A DNA stretch of 64,000 nucleotides from Rhizobium sp. WYJ-E13 (GCF_018987265.1 NZ_CP076853.1:248001-312000); one strand, 5' to 3'; counted from the stretch's first letter, positions 19,052 through 28,191 are shown. Program-made: numbers and translations. The notes: a model not told the origin generated them from the letters alone.

Positions 19052-19471
19052 ATGGATCCGCTTTCAGCAGCAATGAAAATCGCAGGTTCCGGGCTCGAGT
19101 CGCAGTCGACACGTCTGCGTATCGTCTCGGAAAACATCGCCAACGCCCGTTCGACCGGCGATACGCCCGGTGCCGATCCCTATCGCCGCAAGACGATCAC
19201 CTTCGGCCAGCAACTTGATCGCGCGAGCGGCGTCGAGACCGTCAACGTCAAGAAGATCGGGACGGACGAAGGCGATTTCACCAAGGAATACGACCCGAGC
19301 AATCCTGCTGCGGACGAGAAGGGTATCGTCAAGATGCCGAACGTCAACATTCTTATCGAGATGGCCGACATGCGCGAAGCCAATCGCTCGTATGACGCCA
19401 ATCTGCAGACGATCAAGCAGACTCGCGACCTCATTTCCTCGACGATCGATCTCCTGAAGAGCGGACAATAA
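19052..19471 (+). CDS. flgC: Flagellar proximal rod protein FlgC
   Basis: The 139-residue rod subunit is recognised from [20 protein letters not shown] and the C-terminal [20 protein letters not shown]. It is exported by the flagellar apparatus and lies between FlgB and the distal rod. Start 4 bp after flgB; the stop overlaps the fliE start by one base. Confidence 0.96.
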   Translation: MDPLSAAMKIAGSGLESQSTRLRIVSENIANARSTGDTPGADPYRRKTITFGQQLDRASGVETVNVKKIGTDEGDFTKEYDPSNPAADEKGIVKMPNVNILIEMADMREANRSYDANLQTIKQTRDLISSTIDLLKSGQ

Positions 19472-19812
19472 TGATCAGCAGCGTACAGAATGTCAGCAAT
19501 CTCTCGATGACCCGCGCGCTCGGCGCCATCGATACCGAAAATTCCGCTTCCTCCACGACCGCAACCTCATCTGCTGCGGCCGGTGCGTCCAGCGGCCTGA
19601 GCTTCGCCTCCGTCATGGGCAACATGGCGACCGAAGCCGTCAGCAGCCTGAAGGGCGCGGAAAACATGTCTTTCGCCGGCATCAAGGGCACGGCTTCCAC
19701 GCGCGAAGTCGTCGATTCCATGCTGCAGGCCGAGCAGACCCTTCAGACTGCAATCGCCATTCGCGACAAGGTCGTCTCGGCCTTCCTCGAAGTCACAAAG
19801 ATGCAAATGTAA
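19471..19812 (+). CDS. fliE: MS ring-rod junction protein FliE
   Basis: The 113 residues have a Ser/Ala-rich N-terminal half and the conserved C-terminal helix VDSMLQAEQTLQTAIAIRDK ending ...LEVTKMQM. FliE is the first exported component and bridges FliF to FlgB. It is in the flgB-flgC-fliE order typical of bacteria. Confidence 0.95.
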   Translation: MISSVQNVSNLSMTRALGAIDTENSASSTTATSSAAAGASSGLSFASVMGNMATEAVSSLKGAENMSFAGIKGTASTREVVDSMLQAEQTLQTAIAIRDKVVSAFLEVTKMQM

Positions 19813-19831
19813 CTGATTTTAGGACGAACAC

Positions 19832-20620
19832 ATGAGAGCGCTCGCCATCGCAGCAACGGGCATGGATGCCCAGCAGACCAACCTGGAAGTTATCGCGAAC
19901 AACATCGCGAACATCAATACGACCGGTTTCAAGCGCGCCCGCGCCGAGTTCACCGACCTTCTCTACCAGACCGAACGCGCCAAGGGTGTCGCCAACCGTG
20001 CCAACCAGGCTGTCGTCCCGGAAGGCGCCAATATCGGTCTTGGCGTCCAGACTTCGGCCGTGCGCAATCTGCATCTCCAGGGTGAATTGACCCAGACCGG
20101 TAACGACCTCGACGTCGCAATCGTCGGCAAGGGCTTCTTCCAGATCCAGTCGACCGATGGCACGACGCTTTATAGCCGCGCCGGCGCGCTCAACAAGAAC
20201 GACCAGGGCCAGCTCGTCACCATCGACGGTTATGAAGTCATTCCGGGGATCACCATCCCGCAGGGGTCGACCGAACTGACGATCAGCCGCTCCGGCGAAG
20301 TCACCGCCAAGCTGCCTGGCCAAACGGATCCGACGACGCTCGGCCAGATTACGCTCGCCGACTTCGTCAATGAGGCAGGCCTGCAGCCGATCGGCGACAA
20401 CCTCTTCCAGGAAACGCCGGCATCGGGCGATGCAGTCGTCGGCAATCCCGGCGAAGACAACATGGGTTACCTCAAGCAGGGTTACCTGGAATCCTCGAAC
20501 GTCGATCCGGTCAAGGAAATCACCGAGCTGATTTCCGCCCAGCGCGCATATGAAATGAATTCCAAGGTGATCACGACAGCTGATGAAATGGCATCCATCG
20601 TCAGCAAGAACCTGAAGTAA
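19832..20620 (+). CDS. flgG: Flagellar distal rod protein FlgG
   Basis: The 262 residues open with [20 protein letters not shown] and [18 protein letters not shown], the FlgG signature. They end with the axial-protein tail [17 protein letters not shown]. Length equals the family norm (about 260). The start lies 19 bp after fliE and its stop 16 bp before flgA. Confidence 0.97.
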   Translation: MRALAIAATGMDAQQTNLEVIANNIANINTTGFKRARAEFTDLLYQTERAKGVANRANQAVVPEGANIGLGVQTSAVRNLHLQGELTQTGNDLDVAIVGKGFFQIQSTDGTTLYSRAGALNKNDQGQLVTIDGYEVIPGITIPQGSTELTISRSGEVTAKLPGQTDPTTLGQITLADFVNEAGLQPIGDNLFQETPASGDAVVGNPGEDNMGYLKQGYLESSNVDPVKEITELISAQRAYEMNSKVITTADEMASIVSKNLK

Positions 20621-20636
20621 GAGGGAAGGGCCGAAC

Positions 20637-21119
20637 ATGACGTTTCGCCGGGCAGGACACATCCAAGGATGGGTGGCTGCGGCCACGATCGCAATCGCCG
20701 GCATGGTCGTGCCGGCAGCGGCGGATGCCGGCATGGGTTATGCCGTCGTCCCGACGACGATCATCTATCCCGGCGACACGATTTCGAGCGCCCAGCTTCA
20801 GGAAGTCGAGGTCACCAACCCCAACCTCTCCGGAGACTATGCAAAGTCGGTCTCCCAGGTCGAGGGGCTTGTCTCCAAGCGCACGCTCCTGCCGGGCCGA
20901 ACGATTTCGGTCTCCGCCCTGCGCGAGCCCTACACGGTCACACGCGGTTCCAATATCCGCCTGGTCTTCCAGCTTGGCCAGATGACCATTTCCGCTGCCG
21001 GCTCACCTCTCGAAGATGGTGCGACCGGCCAGATGATCCGTGCACGCAATATGGATTCCGGTGTTATCGTCAGCGGCACCGTGCTCGCCGACGGTACGGT
21101 CCATGTGAGGGCAAAATGA
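20637..21119 (+). CDS. flgA: P-ring assembly chaperone FlgA
   Basis: FlgA is a periplasmic chaperone for FlgI. The 160 residues carry a signal peptide (cleavage near residue 31 after PAAADA). A SAF/ChapFlgA domain follows (TIIYPGDTISSAQLQEVEV, KRTLLPGRTI), ending with the LADGTVHVRAK strand. It is shorter than E. coli FlgA (219) because the N-terminal domain is missing, as is common in alphaproteobacteria. It overlaps flgI by 4 bp. Confidence 0.93.
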   Translation: MTFRRAGHIQGWVAAATIAIAGMVVPAAADAGMGYAVVPTTIIYPGDTISSAQLQEVEVTNPNLSGDYAKSVSQVEGLVSKRTLLPGRTISVSALREPYTVTRGSNIRLVFQLGQMTISAAGSPLEDGATGQMIRARNMDSGVIVSGTVLADGTVHVRAK

Positions 21120-22237
21120 AGTTCTTCTTTCGCATCCTCAGCCTGGTTGCGGTTTTGGCGATGAGCCTGACCGATGTCGCGCCCGCCTGGGCGCTGACAT
21201 CCCGCATCAAGGACATTGCCTCGCTGCAGGCCGGCCGTGACAACCAGCTTATCGGCTACGGCCTTATTGTCGGTCTGCAGGGCACCGGTGACGGTTTCCG
21301 TGCTTCGCCCTTCACCGAGCAGTCCATGCGCGCGATGCTGCAGAACCTCGGCATCTCCACGCAGGGCAGCCAGTCGAACGCCAAGAATACGGCGGCCGTC
21401 ATGGTCACCGCCAACCTGCCGCCCTTCGCAAGCCCGGGCAGCCGCATCGATGTAACGGTCAGTTCGCTCGGCGATGCGACCTCGCTGCGTGGCGGTACGC
21501 TCATCATGACCTCGCTGTCGGGCGCCGACGGCCAGATCTATGCCGTTGCCCAGGGCGCCGCGATCGTCACCGGCTTTCAGGCCCAGGGACAGGCGGCGAC
21601 CTTAACCGAAGGTGTGACGACAGCCGGTCGCGTGCCGGGCGGCGCGATCATCGAGCGCGAATTGCCGTCCCGCTTCAAGGATTCGGTCAACCTCGTCCTG
21701 CAGCTCCGCAACCCCGATTTCTCTACGGCGATCCGCATCGCCGATATCGTCAACGGCTATGCCAAGGCACGCTTTGGCGGTCCGGTTGCCGAAGCCAAAG
21801 ATTCGCAGGAAGTCATCATCGAGAAGCCGCGCGAGGCCGACCTGACGCGTCTGATGGCCGATATCGAAAATCTCGTGGTCGAGACCGATACACCGGCGAA
21901 GGTCGTCATTAACGAACGCACCGGCACGATCGTCATCGGCTCGGATGTTCGGGTCTCGCCGGTCGCCGTCAGCTACGGTACATTGACCGTGCAGGTCACC
22001 GAAACGCCGCAGATCATCCAGCCCGAGCCCTTCTCGCGCGGTGAGACCGCTGTTCAGCCGCAGACGGATATCCAGGCGCAGAAAACCGGCGGGCGGGTTG
22101 CGATCATCGACGGTCCTGACCTGCGCACTCTCGTAGCCGGTCTCAACAATATCGGTGTCAAACCGGATGGCATCATCGCCATTCTCCAGGGCATTAAATC
22201 TGCGGGCGCCCTGCAGGCGGAGCTTGTGCTGCAATGA
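21116..22237 (+). CDS. flgI: Flagellar P-ring protein FlgI
   Basis: FlgI forms the periplasmic peptidoglycan-level bushing around the rod. ATG 21116 overlaps the flgA stop and gives 373 residues with a clear signal peptide (cleavage after AWA, residue 26). The family's SRIKDIASLQAGRDNQLIGY and GLIVGLQGTGDG segments follow. The frame is open upstream inside flgA, but that is not coding. Length matches the family. It overlaps motE by 4 bp. Confidence 0.97.
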   Translation: MKFFFRILSLVAVLAMSLTDVAPAWALTSRIKDIASLQAGRDNQLIGYGLIVGLQGTGDGFRASPFTEQSMRAMLQNLGISTQGSQSNAKNTAAVMVTANLPPFASPGSRIDVTVSSLGDATSLRGGTLIMTSLSGADGQIYAVAQGAAIVTGFQAQGQAATLTEGVTTAGRVPGGAIIERELPSRFKDSVNLVLQLRNPDFSTAIRIADIVNGYAKARFGGPVAEAKDSQEVIIEKPREADLTRLMADIENLVVETDTPAKVVINERTGTIVIGSDVRVSPVAVSYGTLTVQVTETPQIIQPEPFSRGETAVQPQTDIQAQKTGGRVAIIDGPDLRTLVAGLNNIGVKPDGIIAILQGIKSAGALQAELVLQ

Positions 22238-22767
22238 GCAAGATCACGAACCCGATCGTCGAACTTTTGCGCCGGATGGCATTGCCGGCCGCAGGCCTCG
22301 TGCTGCTTTCCATTCCCGGCGCTTTCGCCCAGGAGGTGGCGCCGGCGGGCGACATCACCTCGACGGACGAGGTCAAGCAGTTCTGCACGAATATCGCCGA
22401 TCCAGCCCGCGATCAGCGCTATCTCCTGCAGAAGCAGGAGCTCGAGAAGCTGCGCGCAGATATCGACAGCCGCATTGCCGAGATGGATAAGCGCAAGGCT
22501 GAATATCAGGACTGGCTGAAGCGGCGCGACGATTTCCTCAAGCAGGCTGAGGCCGGCCTGACAGATATCTACAAGAAGATGAAGCCGGATGCGGCGGCAC
22601 TGCAACTGCAGGACGTCAGGCCCGAACTGGCCGCCGCCGTCATCATGCGGCTCGGGCCGCGCCAGTCGAGCCTGATCCTGAATGAGATGGATTCCACCAA
22701 GGCTGCCAACATCGCCGGCATCATCGCAAGTGCGTCTGATCCCAATACCTCGAAGGATCCTTCATGA
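22234..22767 (+). CDS. motE: MotE, periplasmic chaperone of MotC
   Basis: The 177 residues have a signal peptide (cleavage near residue 32, AFA/QE). A long coiled coil at about 55-115 is rich in K/E/R heptads. The C-terminal domain (LAAAVIMRLGPRQSSLILNE) resembles MgtE-N/FliG-like folds. In S. meliloti MotE is required for MotC folding and stability. Its position between flgI and flgH is the same here. Overlaps both neighbours by 4 bp. Confidence 0.9.
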   Translation: MSKITNPIVELLRRMALPAAGLVLLSIPGAFAQEVAPAGDITSTDEVKQFCTNIADPARDQRYLLQKQELEKLRADIDSRIAEMDKRKAEYQDWLKRRDDFLKQAEAGLTDIYKKMKPDAAALQLQDVRPELAAAVIMRLGPRQSSLILNEMDSTKAANIAGIIASASDPNTSKDPS

Positions 22768-23477
22768 ATAAGCGTTTACCGGCTGCGATCGCCGCCGTCG
22801 CCCTCCTTGCAGGCTGCCAGTCCACGGCAGTCAACGAGATCGGCCGCGCGCCTGCCATGAGCCCGATCGGCAGCGGTCTCGCCTACGGCCAGACGCCGCA
22901 GATGGGACTCTATCCGAAGCAGCCGCGTGCGGTGGCCCAGGGTTATTCGCTGTGGAGCGATTCGCAGGCCGCGCTCTTCAAGGATGCGCGCGCGCTCAAC
23001 GTCGGCGATATCCTGACGGTCGATATCCAGATCAATGACAAGGGATCCTTCGACAACGAGACCAATCGCAGCCGCAAGAATTCGAGTGGTATGGCCTGGG
23101 ATGTCAACGCCCAGATCTTCGGTTGGACGCCACAATCCAAGACGGATCTGACCTACGGTTCCGACACGAGTACGGACGGCAAGGGCAAGATCGAGCGTAC
23201 CGACAAGCTCAACCTTCTGGTTGCCGCCGTTGTCACCGGCATTCTCGAAAACGGCAATCTGGTTATCAGCGGTTCGCAGGAAGTTCGCCTGAACCAGGAA
23301 CTGCGTATCCTCAACGTCGCCGGCATCGTGCGTCCGCAGGACGTTAATTCCGACAACCAGATCTCCTACGACAAGATCGCCGAGGCCCGCATTTCCTACG
23401 GTGGCCGCGGCCGCCTGATGGAAGTGCAGCAGCCGCCGCGCGGCCAGCAGGCCGTCGATCTCTTCTCGCCGCTTTGA
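22764..23477 (+). CDS. flgH: Flagellar L-ring lipoprotein FlgH
   Basis: FlgH forms the outer-membrane ring. The 237 residues begin with a lipoprotein signal whose lipobox LLAGC puts the lipidated Cys at position 18. The conserved region LFKDARALNVGDILTVDIQ and the C-terminal QNQISYDKIAEARISYGGRG type segment are present. The length is normal. It is placed 12 bp upstream of fliL. Confidence 0.96.
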   Translation: MNKRLPAAIAAVALLAGCQSTAVNEIGRAPAMSPIGSGLAYGQTPQMGLYPKQPRAVAQGYSLWSDSQAALFKDARALNVGDILTVDIQINDKGSFDNETNRSRKNSSGMAWDVNAQIFGWTPQSKTDLTYGSDTSTDGKGKIERTDKLNLLVAAVVTGILENGNLVISGSQEVRLNQELRILNVAGIVRPQDVNSDNQISYDKIAEARISYGGRGRLMEVQQPPRGQQAVDLFSPL

Positions 23478-23489
23478 GGCTGAACCAAG

Positions 23490-23993
23490 ATGGCAGACAA
23501 CGAAAAAGGCGAAGGCAAAAAGAAGTCGGGCGGCATGGTGATGACGATCATCGGCCTTGCCGTGCTGACGCTCGTCGGCGCCGGTGGCGGCTGGGCCGTC
23601 GGCAACATGGTGGCCCCGAATATCCGCAGTGCCGCAGAGGCCGAACAGGCGAAGGAGGCCGAGGCCAGGAAGAAGGCCGAGGGCGGTCTTCCGAAAATCG
23701 CCAACGAAGCCAACAACATCGTGCTGCTCGACCCCATCACGTCGAACCTCGCTTATCCCTCGGAAAACTGGATCCGACTCGAGGTGGCGCTGATGTTCAA
23801 CGGGCCGCCGGATGTCAAGGTCGCCGAGGATATTCACCAGGATATCCTCGCTTACGTCAGGACCGTTTCCCTTCAGCAGATCGAAGGGCCGCGCGGCTTT
23901 CAATATCTCAAGGATGACATCCAGGAACGTGTTGACCTTCGCTCTCAAGGGCGCGTATCGAAGGTCATGTTCAGGACCTTTGTCATCGAATGA
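23490..23993 (+). CDS. fliL: Flagellar stator-associated protein FliL
   Basis: The 167 residues have a short charged cytoplasmic N-terminus, one membrane helix at about 14-38 (MTIIGLAVLTLVGAGGGWAV), a charged linker, and a periplasmic FliL (stomatin-like) domain ending MFRTFVIE. FliL rings surround stators and modulate torque. It overlaps fliP by 4 bp. Confidence 0.95.
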   Translation: MADNEKGEGKKKSGGMVMTIIGLAVLTLVGAGGGWAVGNMVAPNIRSAAEAEQAKEAEARKKAEGGLPKIANEANNIVLLDPITSNLAYPSENWIRLEVALMFNGPPDVKVAEDIHQDILAYVRTVSLQQIEGPRGFQYLKDDIQERVDLRSQGRVSKVMFRTFVIE

Positions 23994-24727
23994 TTCGACT
24001 TATAGCTTTCCTTGCTGCCATGATGGCGGTGCCGGAACTGGCGGTGGCCCAGCAGCTGCCGACTGACTTATTGAACATTCCGGTCGACGGCTCCGTCGCC
24101 GCCTGGATCATCAGGACATTCGGCCTCCTGACCGTGCTTTCGGTCGCGCCGGGCATCCTCATCATGGTGACGAGCTTCCCGCGCTTCATCATTGCCTTTT
24201 CGATCCTGCGTTCGGGCATGGGTCTCTCTTCGACCCCATCGAACATGATCCTTCTCTCGCTCTCGCTGTTCATGACCTTCTATGTCATGTCGCCGACCTT
24301 CGACCGGGCCTGGCAGGACGGCGTTCAGCCGCTGCTTGCCAACCAGATCGACGAGGCAACGGCAGTTCAGCGCATTGCCGAGCCGTTCCGCACGTTCATG
24401 TCGGCCAATACGCGCGACAAGGATCTCGCGCTCTTCGCCGACCTTGCCCGCGAGCGTGGCCAGAATATCCAGACGACCGAGCCTATCGACTACCGCATCC
24501 TGCTGCCCGCCTTCATGATCTCGGAGATCCGGCGCGGCTTCGAAATCGGCTTCCTCATCGTCCTGCCCTTCCTCGTCATCGATCTGATCGTTGCGACGAT
24601 CACCATGGCCATGGGCATGATGATGCTGCCGCCGACCTCCATCTCACTGCCATTCAAGATCCTGTTCTTCGTGCTGATCGACGGCTGGAACCTTCTGGTC
24701 GGCAGTCTTGTGCGTTCCTTCAGCTGA
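23990..24727 (+). CDS. fliP: Flagellar export gate protein FliP
   Basis: FliP is the core of the type III export channel. The 245 residues include a cleavable signal peptide (to about residue 20), membrane helices, and the conserved ILIMVTSFPRFIIAFSILRS and DLIVATITMAMGMMMLPP segments. No fliO or fliQ follows directly; fliQ lies at 43322 and I find no fliO. A long hairpin follows the stop. Confidence 0.97.
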   Translation: MIRLIAFLAAMMAVPELAVAQQLPTDLLNIPVDGSVAAWIIRTFGLLTVLSVAPGILIMVTSFPRFIIAFSILRSGMGLSSTPSNMILLSLSLFMTFYVMSPTFDRAWQDGVQPLLANQIDEATAVQRIAEPFRTFMSANTRDKDLALFADLARERGQNIQTTEPIDYRILLPAFMISEIRRGFEIGFLIVLPFLVIDLIVATITMAMGMMMLPPTSISLPFKILFFVLIDGWNLLVGSLVRSFS

Positions 24728-24766
24728 CGAGTAGAAGCCAGGCCACCGTCTCGCAGATTTCCTCCT

Positions 24767-24814
24767 CACAAACGCATAGCCCACCGGATCGCTCCGGTGT
24801 GCTATGCGTTTGTG
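24767..24814. terminator. Long hairpin between convergent fliP and the glycosyltransferase gene
   Basis: The arm at 24767-24780 pairs over 14 bp with 24801-24814. After one mismatch, 7 more pairs follow (24782-24788 with 24793-24799), closed by a TCGC tetraloop. Neither side has a good T run, but the position between convergent genes fits a bidirectional terminator. Confidence 0.7.
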
Positions 24815-24831
24815 GATGTGACTGAGCAGTC

Positions 24832-26751
24832 TTAGCTATTCGAACCGAAGGGCTCGGTGCGCGGCGGCAGCGCGGGAACGTCGATATGGTCGGGGCCGAG
24901 GCCCTGCTTGGCCCGCTCCGCCATCAGCTCGTAGGCGCGTTCGAGGTGATGGCAGAAGCGCTCGGCATCGAAGAGCGGCGCGATGTAACGCTTCTCCCGC
25001 AGATGTGTCTTGTAGCCGGCGACGCGTTGCGGGTTGAGCGCGAGCTCGACAGCCAGATTCTCGTAGGCCTGCAGGTCGTCGGCGACGAGTTCCGGCAGAT
25101 CGATTGCCCTGAGCAGGCTTTCGCTGACGCGGGAGGCGAAGTTGGTGCCCTTCACTGTCAGAACCGGCAGGCCGCCCCAGAGCTGTTCCGAGGTGGTGGT
25201 GTGACCGTTGACGGGGAACGTATCGACACCGAGGTCGGCCGCCTGCTGACGGCTGATGTGTTGTTCATAAGGCGCACGCGGGCAGAAGATGATCCGTTTC
25301 GCCGAGACACCATTGGCCTGGAAGCGCGCCAGCAGGTTCTCCTTGTTGCGGGATGTGTTTGCCATCAGCCAGAGCACGCTGTCGGGAGCTCGCTTGAGAA
25401 TTCTGCACCAACTATCGACCACTTGCGAGGTAATCTTACGGTTACCGTTGAAGGATGCGAAAATGAATGCATCCTCCGGAAGACCGAGCTGCTCGCGCGT
25501 GACCGGCTGCGGCCGAGGGCGGTTCGCCGGATCGTTCGGCTGATAGCTTTCCGGCATGCGCAGGAATTTCTCATGGTAGAAGGGCTTGGCGACATCGGGC
25601 AGCACCGAATGGTCGCCAATGACATAGTCGAGATCGATATTGACCGTGCTGCCTGGGAAACCCAGCCAGGCGACCTGGATCGGTGCGAGGGGCTGATTGA
25701 AGGACGAGGCGCGGCTTCCCGAGGTGTGACCCTTGAGGTCGACCATGATGTCGATGTTCTCGGCACGAACGGCATTCAGGACAGCTGCGTCAGACAGGCC
25801 GTATGTATCGACGATCTTGCCCCACCGGCTGCGATCGGTGACGTTCTTCTCGAGAAATTCGGGTTGCGTGTGATCGAAGAGCGTAATTTCGAACCGGTTG
25901 CGATCATGAAGCTCAAGAACCCGCTGCAGCAGCTTCATCGTCGCGTGACCGTCCCACAAGTCCGAGGACATATAGCCGATGCGGATCTTGTCGGACCAAG
26001 TATGCGGCAGACCGCGTCGATAGCCCACGCGCACCGGGTCCAGCGGCTGCGTACCGATCGTCGCATAGCGATTGAGGTCCTCGTTGCCGCACCAATGCAG
26101 ATGATAAAACGGGTTGTCCTTCCTCAGCGTATCGACCTCGCCCTTTGCAAGGGCGGCGTCGATAGGCGCTTGATGTTTGTTCGCCTCGTCGAATTCGTTG
26201 AATTCGCGCACGCAGACGAGATACAGAAAACGGAAGGCAAGGTTGCCCGGGAAGCGCCGGAAGAGGTTGCGGGCAAGTTGCTGGTTCGTCTCGTCCATGA
26301 GGTCGTCGCTGAGCAGCAGCGCGGCGAGACGCATATGATCCGGGTTCATGCTTTCGGACAGGATCTTCTTGAAGGGGCGCAGCAGATCCCGTCGCTGCCG
26401 GCGTACATAGATCGTCGCGATAATGTACGCGAGTTCCGCATCCTCCTGCGCCTTGCCGAGATTGCGCATCGCGATCAGCAGGGCATCGTCGTCGTTGCCG
26501 GCCTCCAGATGCAGCTTTGCGGCAGTCTTCAGTAATTCGAAGGCGCCTTGGGGAGCGCAGTCGGCCGCCAGGCCAAAAGCCTTGGCCGCGTCGGATTTGA
26601 AGCCGAGTTGCAGCAGGTTCTTGGCCAGGAGACCATAGGTCTTGGCATCCTTCTGGGTATCGATGAGTTGGTTGAGTGTCGCGAGGGACTGTGTATAGCG
26701 GCCCGCCTGATAATCCCGGGATGCCGCCGAGAACGAAACTTTGCTGTTCAA
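24832..26751 (-). CDS. TPR protein with OGT/SPINDLY-type glycosyltransferase domain
   Basis: The 639 residues begin with helical TPR-like repeats (about 5-165). A catalytic region of the O-GlcNAc transferase family (GT41-like) follows from about 255 to 620. Recognisable blocks are KIRIGYMSSDLWDGHATM with His269, DIMVDLKGHTSGSR, APIQVAWLGFPGST, FIFASFNGNRKI, and DTFPVNGHTTTSEQLWGG. It has no signal peptide, so it acts in the cytoplasm. It is the only minus-strand gene between fliP and the flagellin array and diverges from flaA. Flagellin is therefore an attractive acceptor (inference). Donor sugar and substrate cannot be read from sequence. Confidence 0.85.
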   Translation of the reverse strand: MNSKVSFSAASRDYQAGRYTQSLATLNQLIDTQKDAKTYGLLAKNLLQLGFKSDAAKAFGLAADCAPQGAFELLKTAAKLHLEAGNDDDALLIAMRNLGKAQEDAELAYIIATIYVRRQRRDLLRPFKKILSESMNPDHMRLAALLLSDDLMDETNQQLARNLFRRFPGNLAFRFLYLVCVREFNEFDEANKHQAPIDAALAKGEVDTLRKDNPFYHLHWCGNEDLNRYATIGTQPLDPVRVGYRRGLPHTWSDKIRIGYMSSDLWDGHATMKLLQRVLELHDRNRFEITLFDHTQPEFLEKNVTDRSRWGKIVDTYGLSDAAVLNAVRAENIDIMVDLKGHTSGSRASSFNQPLAPIQVAWLGFPGSTVNIDLDYVIGDHSVLPDVAKPFYHEKFLRMPESYQPNDPANRPRPQPVTREQLGLPEDAFIFASFNGNRKITSQVVDSWCRILKRAPDSVLWLMANTSRNKENLLARFQANGVSAKRIIFCPRAPYEQHISRQQAADLGVDTFPVNGHTTTSEQLWGGLPVLTVKGTNFASRVSESLLRAIDLPELVADDLQAYENLAVELALNPQRVAGYKTHLREKRYIAPLFDAERFCHHLERAYELMAERAKQGLGPDHIDVPALPPRTEPFGSNS

Positions 26752-27152
26752 AACCTAACTCCGTGAGGAAATGTTCCGGCATGAAATGGTGATTGACGGG
26801 AGCGCAATCAGGCCGCCCGCAGAATGCAGGTTGCCCGACGATACTATCCCGGCTTCTGCCACACTGGCATTCGAAGCTTGCTTGAAACCGGTGCAGCCGA
26901 ATGCCCGCTCTCCGGGAAAGCTGCGGCTTCGAAGACGGATTCAAGCAACGTTAACCATGCAATTGAAGCGACCTGGCCGGGAGCCCCGCTTTTAAGAAGT
27001 TGGCAAGTATTGGCTGCGAGATTGCGCTGGACATGACGGGTTTGGGCCAAGAAACAAAGGCACCGAGTGGCATGAAGCTGGTCCGTCATCGCCGGTATTT
27101 ATAGTCCGGTATGTCCTCCTTTTTTGTATCTAGTTTTCTAGGGGACACACTT
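26752..27152. promoter_or_regulatory. Divergent glycosyltransferase / flaA control region and flaA leader
   Basis: No gene is seen in these 401 bp. The region contains interleaved inverted repeats at 26870-26948. It also has elements shared with the flaB and flaC leaders (GTTAACCAT near 26950; GGCATGAAGCTG near 27069; CCGGTATGTCC near 27106) and the flaA Shine-Dalgarno hairpin. The flaA promoter must lie upstream of the shared leader, but I cannot place its -35/-10 with confidence. Confidence 0.55.
27112..27147 (+). promoter_or_regulatory. flaA mRNA hairpin sequestering the ribosome-binding site
   Basis: TGTCCTC (27112-27118) can pair over 7 bp, with one G-U, with GGGGACA (27141-27147), which contains the Shine-Dalgarno GGGG 8 bases before the flaA ATG. 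The loop is 22 bases. The same arrangement occurs at flaB and flaC. Confidence 0.6.
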
Positions 27153-28061
27153 ATGACGAGCATTAACACGAACTCTTCCGCCCAGGCCGCTCTCCAGACG
27201 CTGCGCAACGTCAACCAGGGCCTCAACACCACGCAGAACCACGTTTCCACGGGTTACCGCGTCGGCAAGGCGTCCGACAACGCTGCCTACTGGTCGATCG
27301 CGACGACCATGCGTTCGGACAACAAGGCTCTTTCGGCCGTTTCCGACGCTCTCGGCCTCGGCGCTGCCAAGGTTGACACCGGTTACACCGCCATGGACAG
27401 CGCCATCGACGTCGTCGGCGAAATCAAGGCCAAGCTCGTTGCCGCGACTGAAAACGGCGTCGACAAGGCGAAGGTCCAGGAAGAAATCAAACAGCTGCAG
27501 GACCAGCTGGTAAGCGTCGCTCAGTCGGCTTCCTTCTCCGGTGAAAACTGGGTTGCCGGTGCTAACGGCACCACGAAGAGCGTTGTTTCTTCCTTCGTTC
27601 GCGACGGTTCGAACGGCGTTTCCGTCAAGATGACCGACTACGTCCTGAACAACACCTCGGTCGGCAACGTTCTGTTCGGCATGAGCGGCGGCCAGATCGA
27701 AACCTCCACGGGTATCCTTGGTACGTCCTACGGCGCGACCGGTTCGGTCTACGGCATGGACATCACCAACTTTACCCAGGGTCAGCTCGCAACGGCTCTG
27801 ACGACCGTTGAAAACGCCCTGAAGGCGATGACCTCTGCCGGTGCAAAGCTCGGCTCGATCTCGACCCGCATCACGATGCAGGACGATTTCGTTTCCGCTC
27901 TGTCCGACTCGCTCGACTCCGGTATCGGCCGCCTCGTCGACGCCAACATGGAAGAAGAGTCCTCCAGGCTCTCTGCTCTGCAGACGCAGCAGCAGCTGGC
28001 GATCCAGTCGCTCTCGATCGCCAACTCCTCTTCGCAGAACATCCTGTCGCTCTTCCGCTAA
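27153..28061 (+). CDS. flaA: Flagellin FlaA
   Basis: Main filament subunit. ATG 27153, after AGGGGACAC, gives 302 residues starting MTSINTNSSAQAALQTLR; an in-frame ATG at 27111 lies in the leader hairpin and is rejected. The conserved D0/D1 regions are present (HVSTGYRVGKASDNAAYWSI, and the C-terminal SRLSALQTQQQLAIQSLS ending NILSLFR). The short central region is typical of rhizobial flagellins. It is a near-identical paralogue of flaB over long stretches. A terminator follows, so it is probably monocistronic. Confidence 0.97.
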   Translation: MTSINTNSSAQAALQTLRNVNQGLNTTQNHVSTGYRVGKASDNAAYWSIATTMRSDNKALSAVSDALGLGAAKVDTGYTAMDSAIDVVGEIKAKLVAATENGVDKAKVQEEIKQLQDQLVSVAQSASFSGENWVAGANGTTKSVVSSFVRDGSNGVSVKMTDYVLNNTSVGNVLFGMSGGQIETSTGILGTSYGATGSVYGMDITNFTQGQLATALTTVENALKAMTSAGAKLGSISTRITMQDDFVSALSDSLDSGIGRLVDANMEEESSRLSALQTQQQLAIQSLSIANSSSQNILSLFR

Positions 28062-28090
28062 CAGCGGCTCAGCCACATCGCGAAAAACGT

Positions 28091-28124
28091 CGAGGCCGGG
28101 TAACTCCCGGCCTCGAATGTTTTA
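28091..28124 (+). terminator. Terminator after flaA
   Basis: CGAGGCCGGG (28091-28100) pairs perfectly with CCCGGCCTCG (28106-28115) over a TAACT loop and is followed by AATGTTTTAA. Confidence 0.85.
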
Positions 28125-28191
28125 ACATAGGGTTAATGGAAATGCTTCTAAGTATCAGATATTTTTACGAAATTTCCCTTTAGAATTTAGT

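Noticed and set aside
24886..26535. 549-codon plus-strand open frame opposite the OGT-like gene
   Set aside because: The minus-strand product shows OGT-family blocks throughout; the plus-strand frame has none.
27001..27020. Possible sigma-54 promoter (TTGGCAAGTATTGGCT) upstream of flaA
   Set aside because: The GG-to-GC spacing is 9, not 10, and the same element is absent before flaB and flaC.
27111..27152. Upstream in-frame start for flaA
   Set aside because: It would add 14 residues never seen in flagellins and overlaps the RBS hairpin; ATG 27153 has AGGGG and matches the paralogues.
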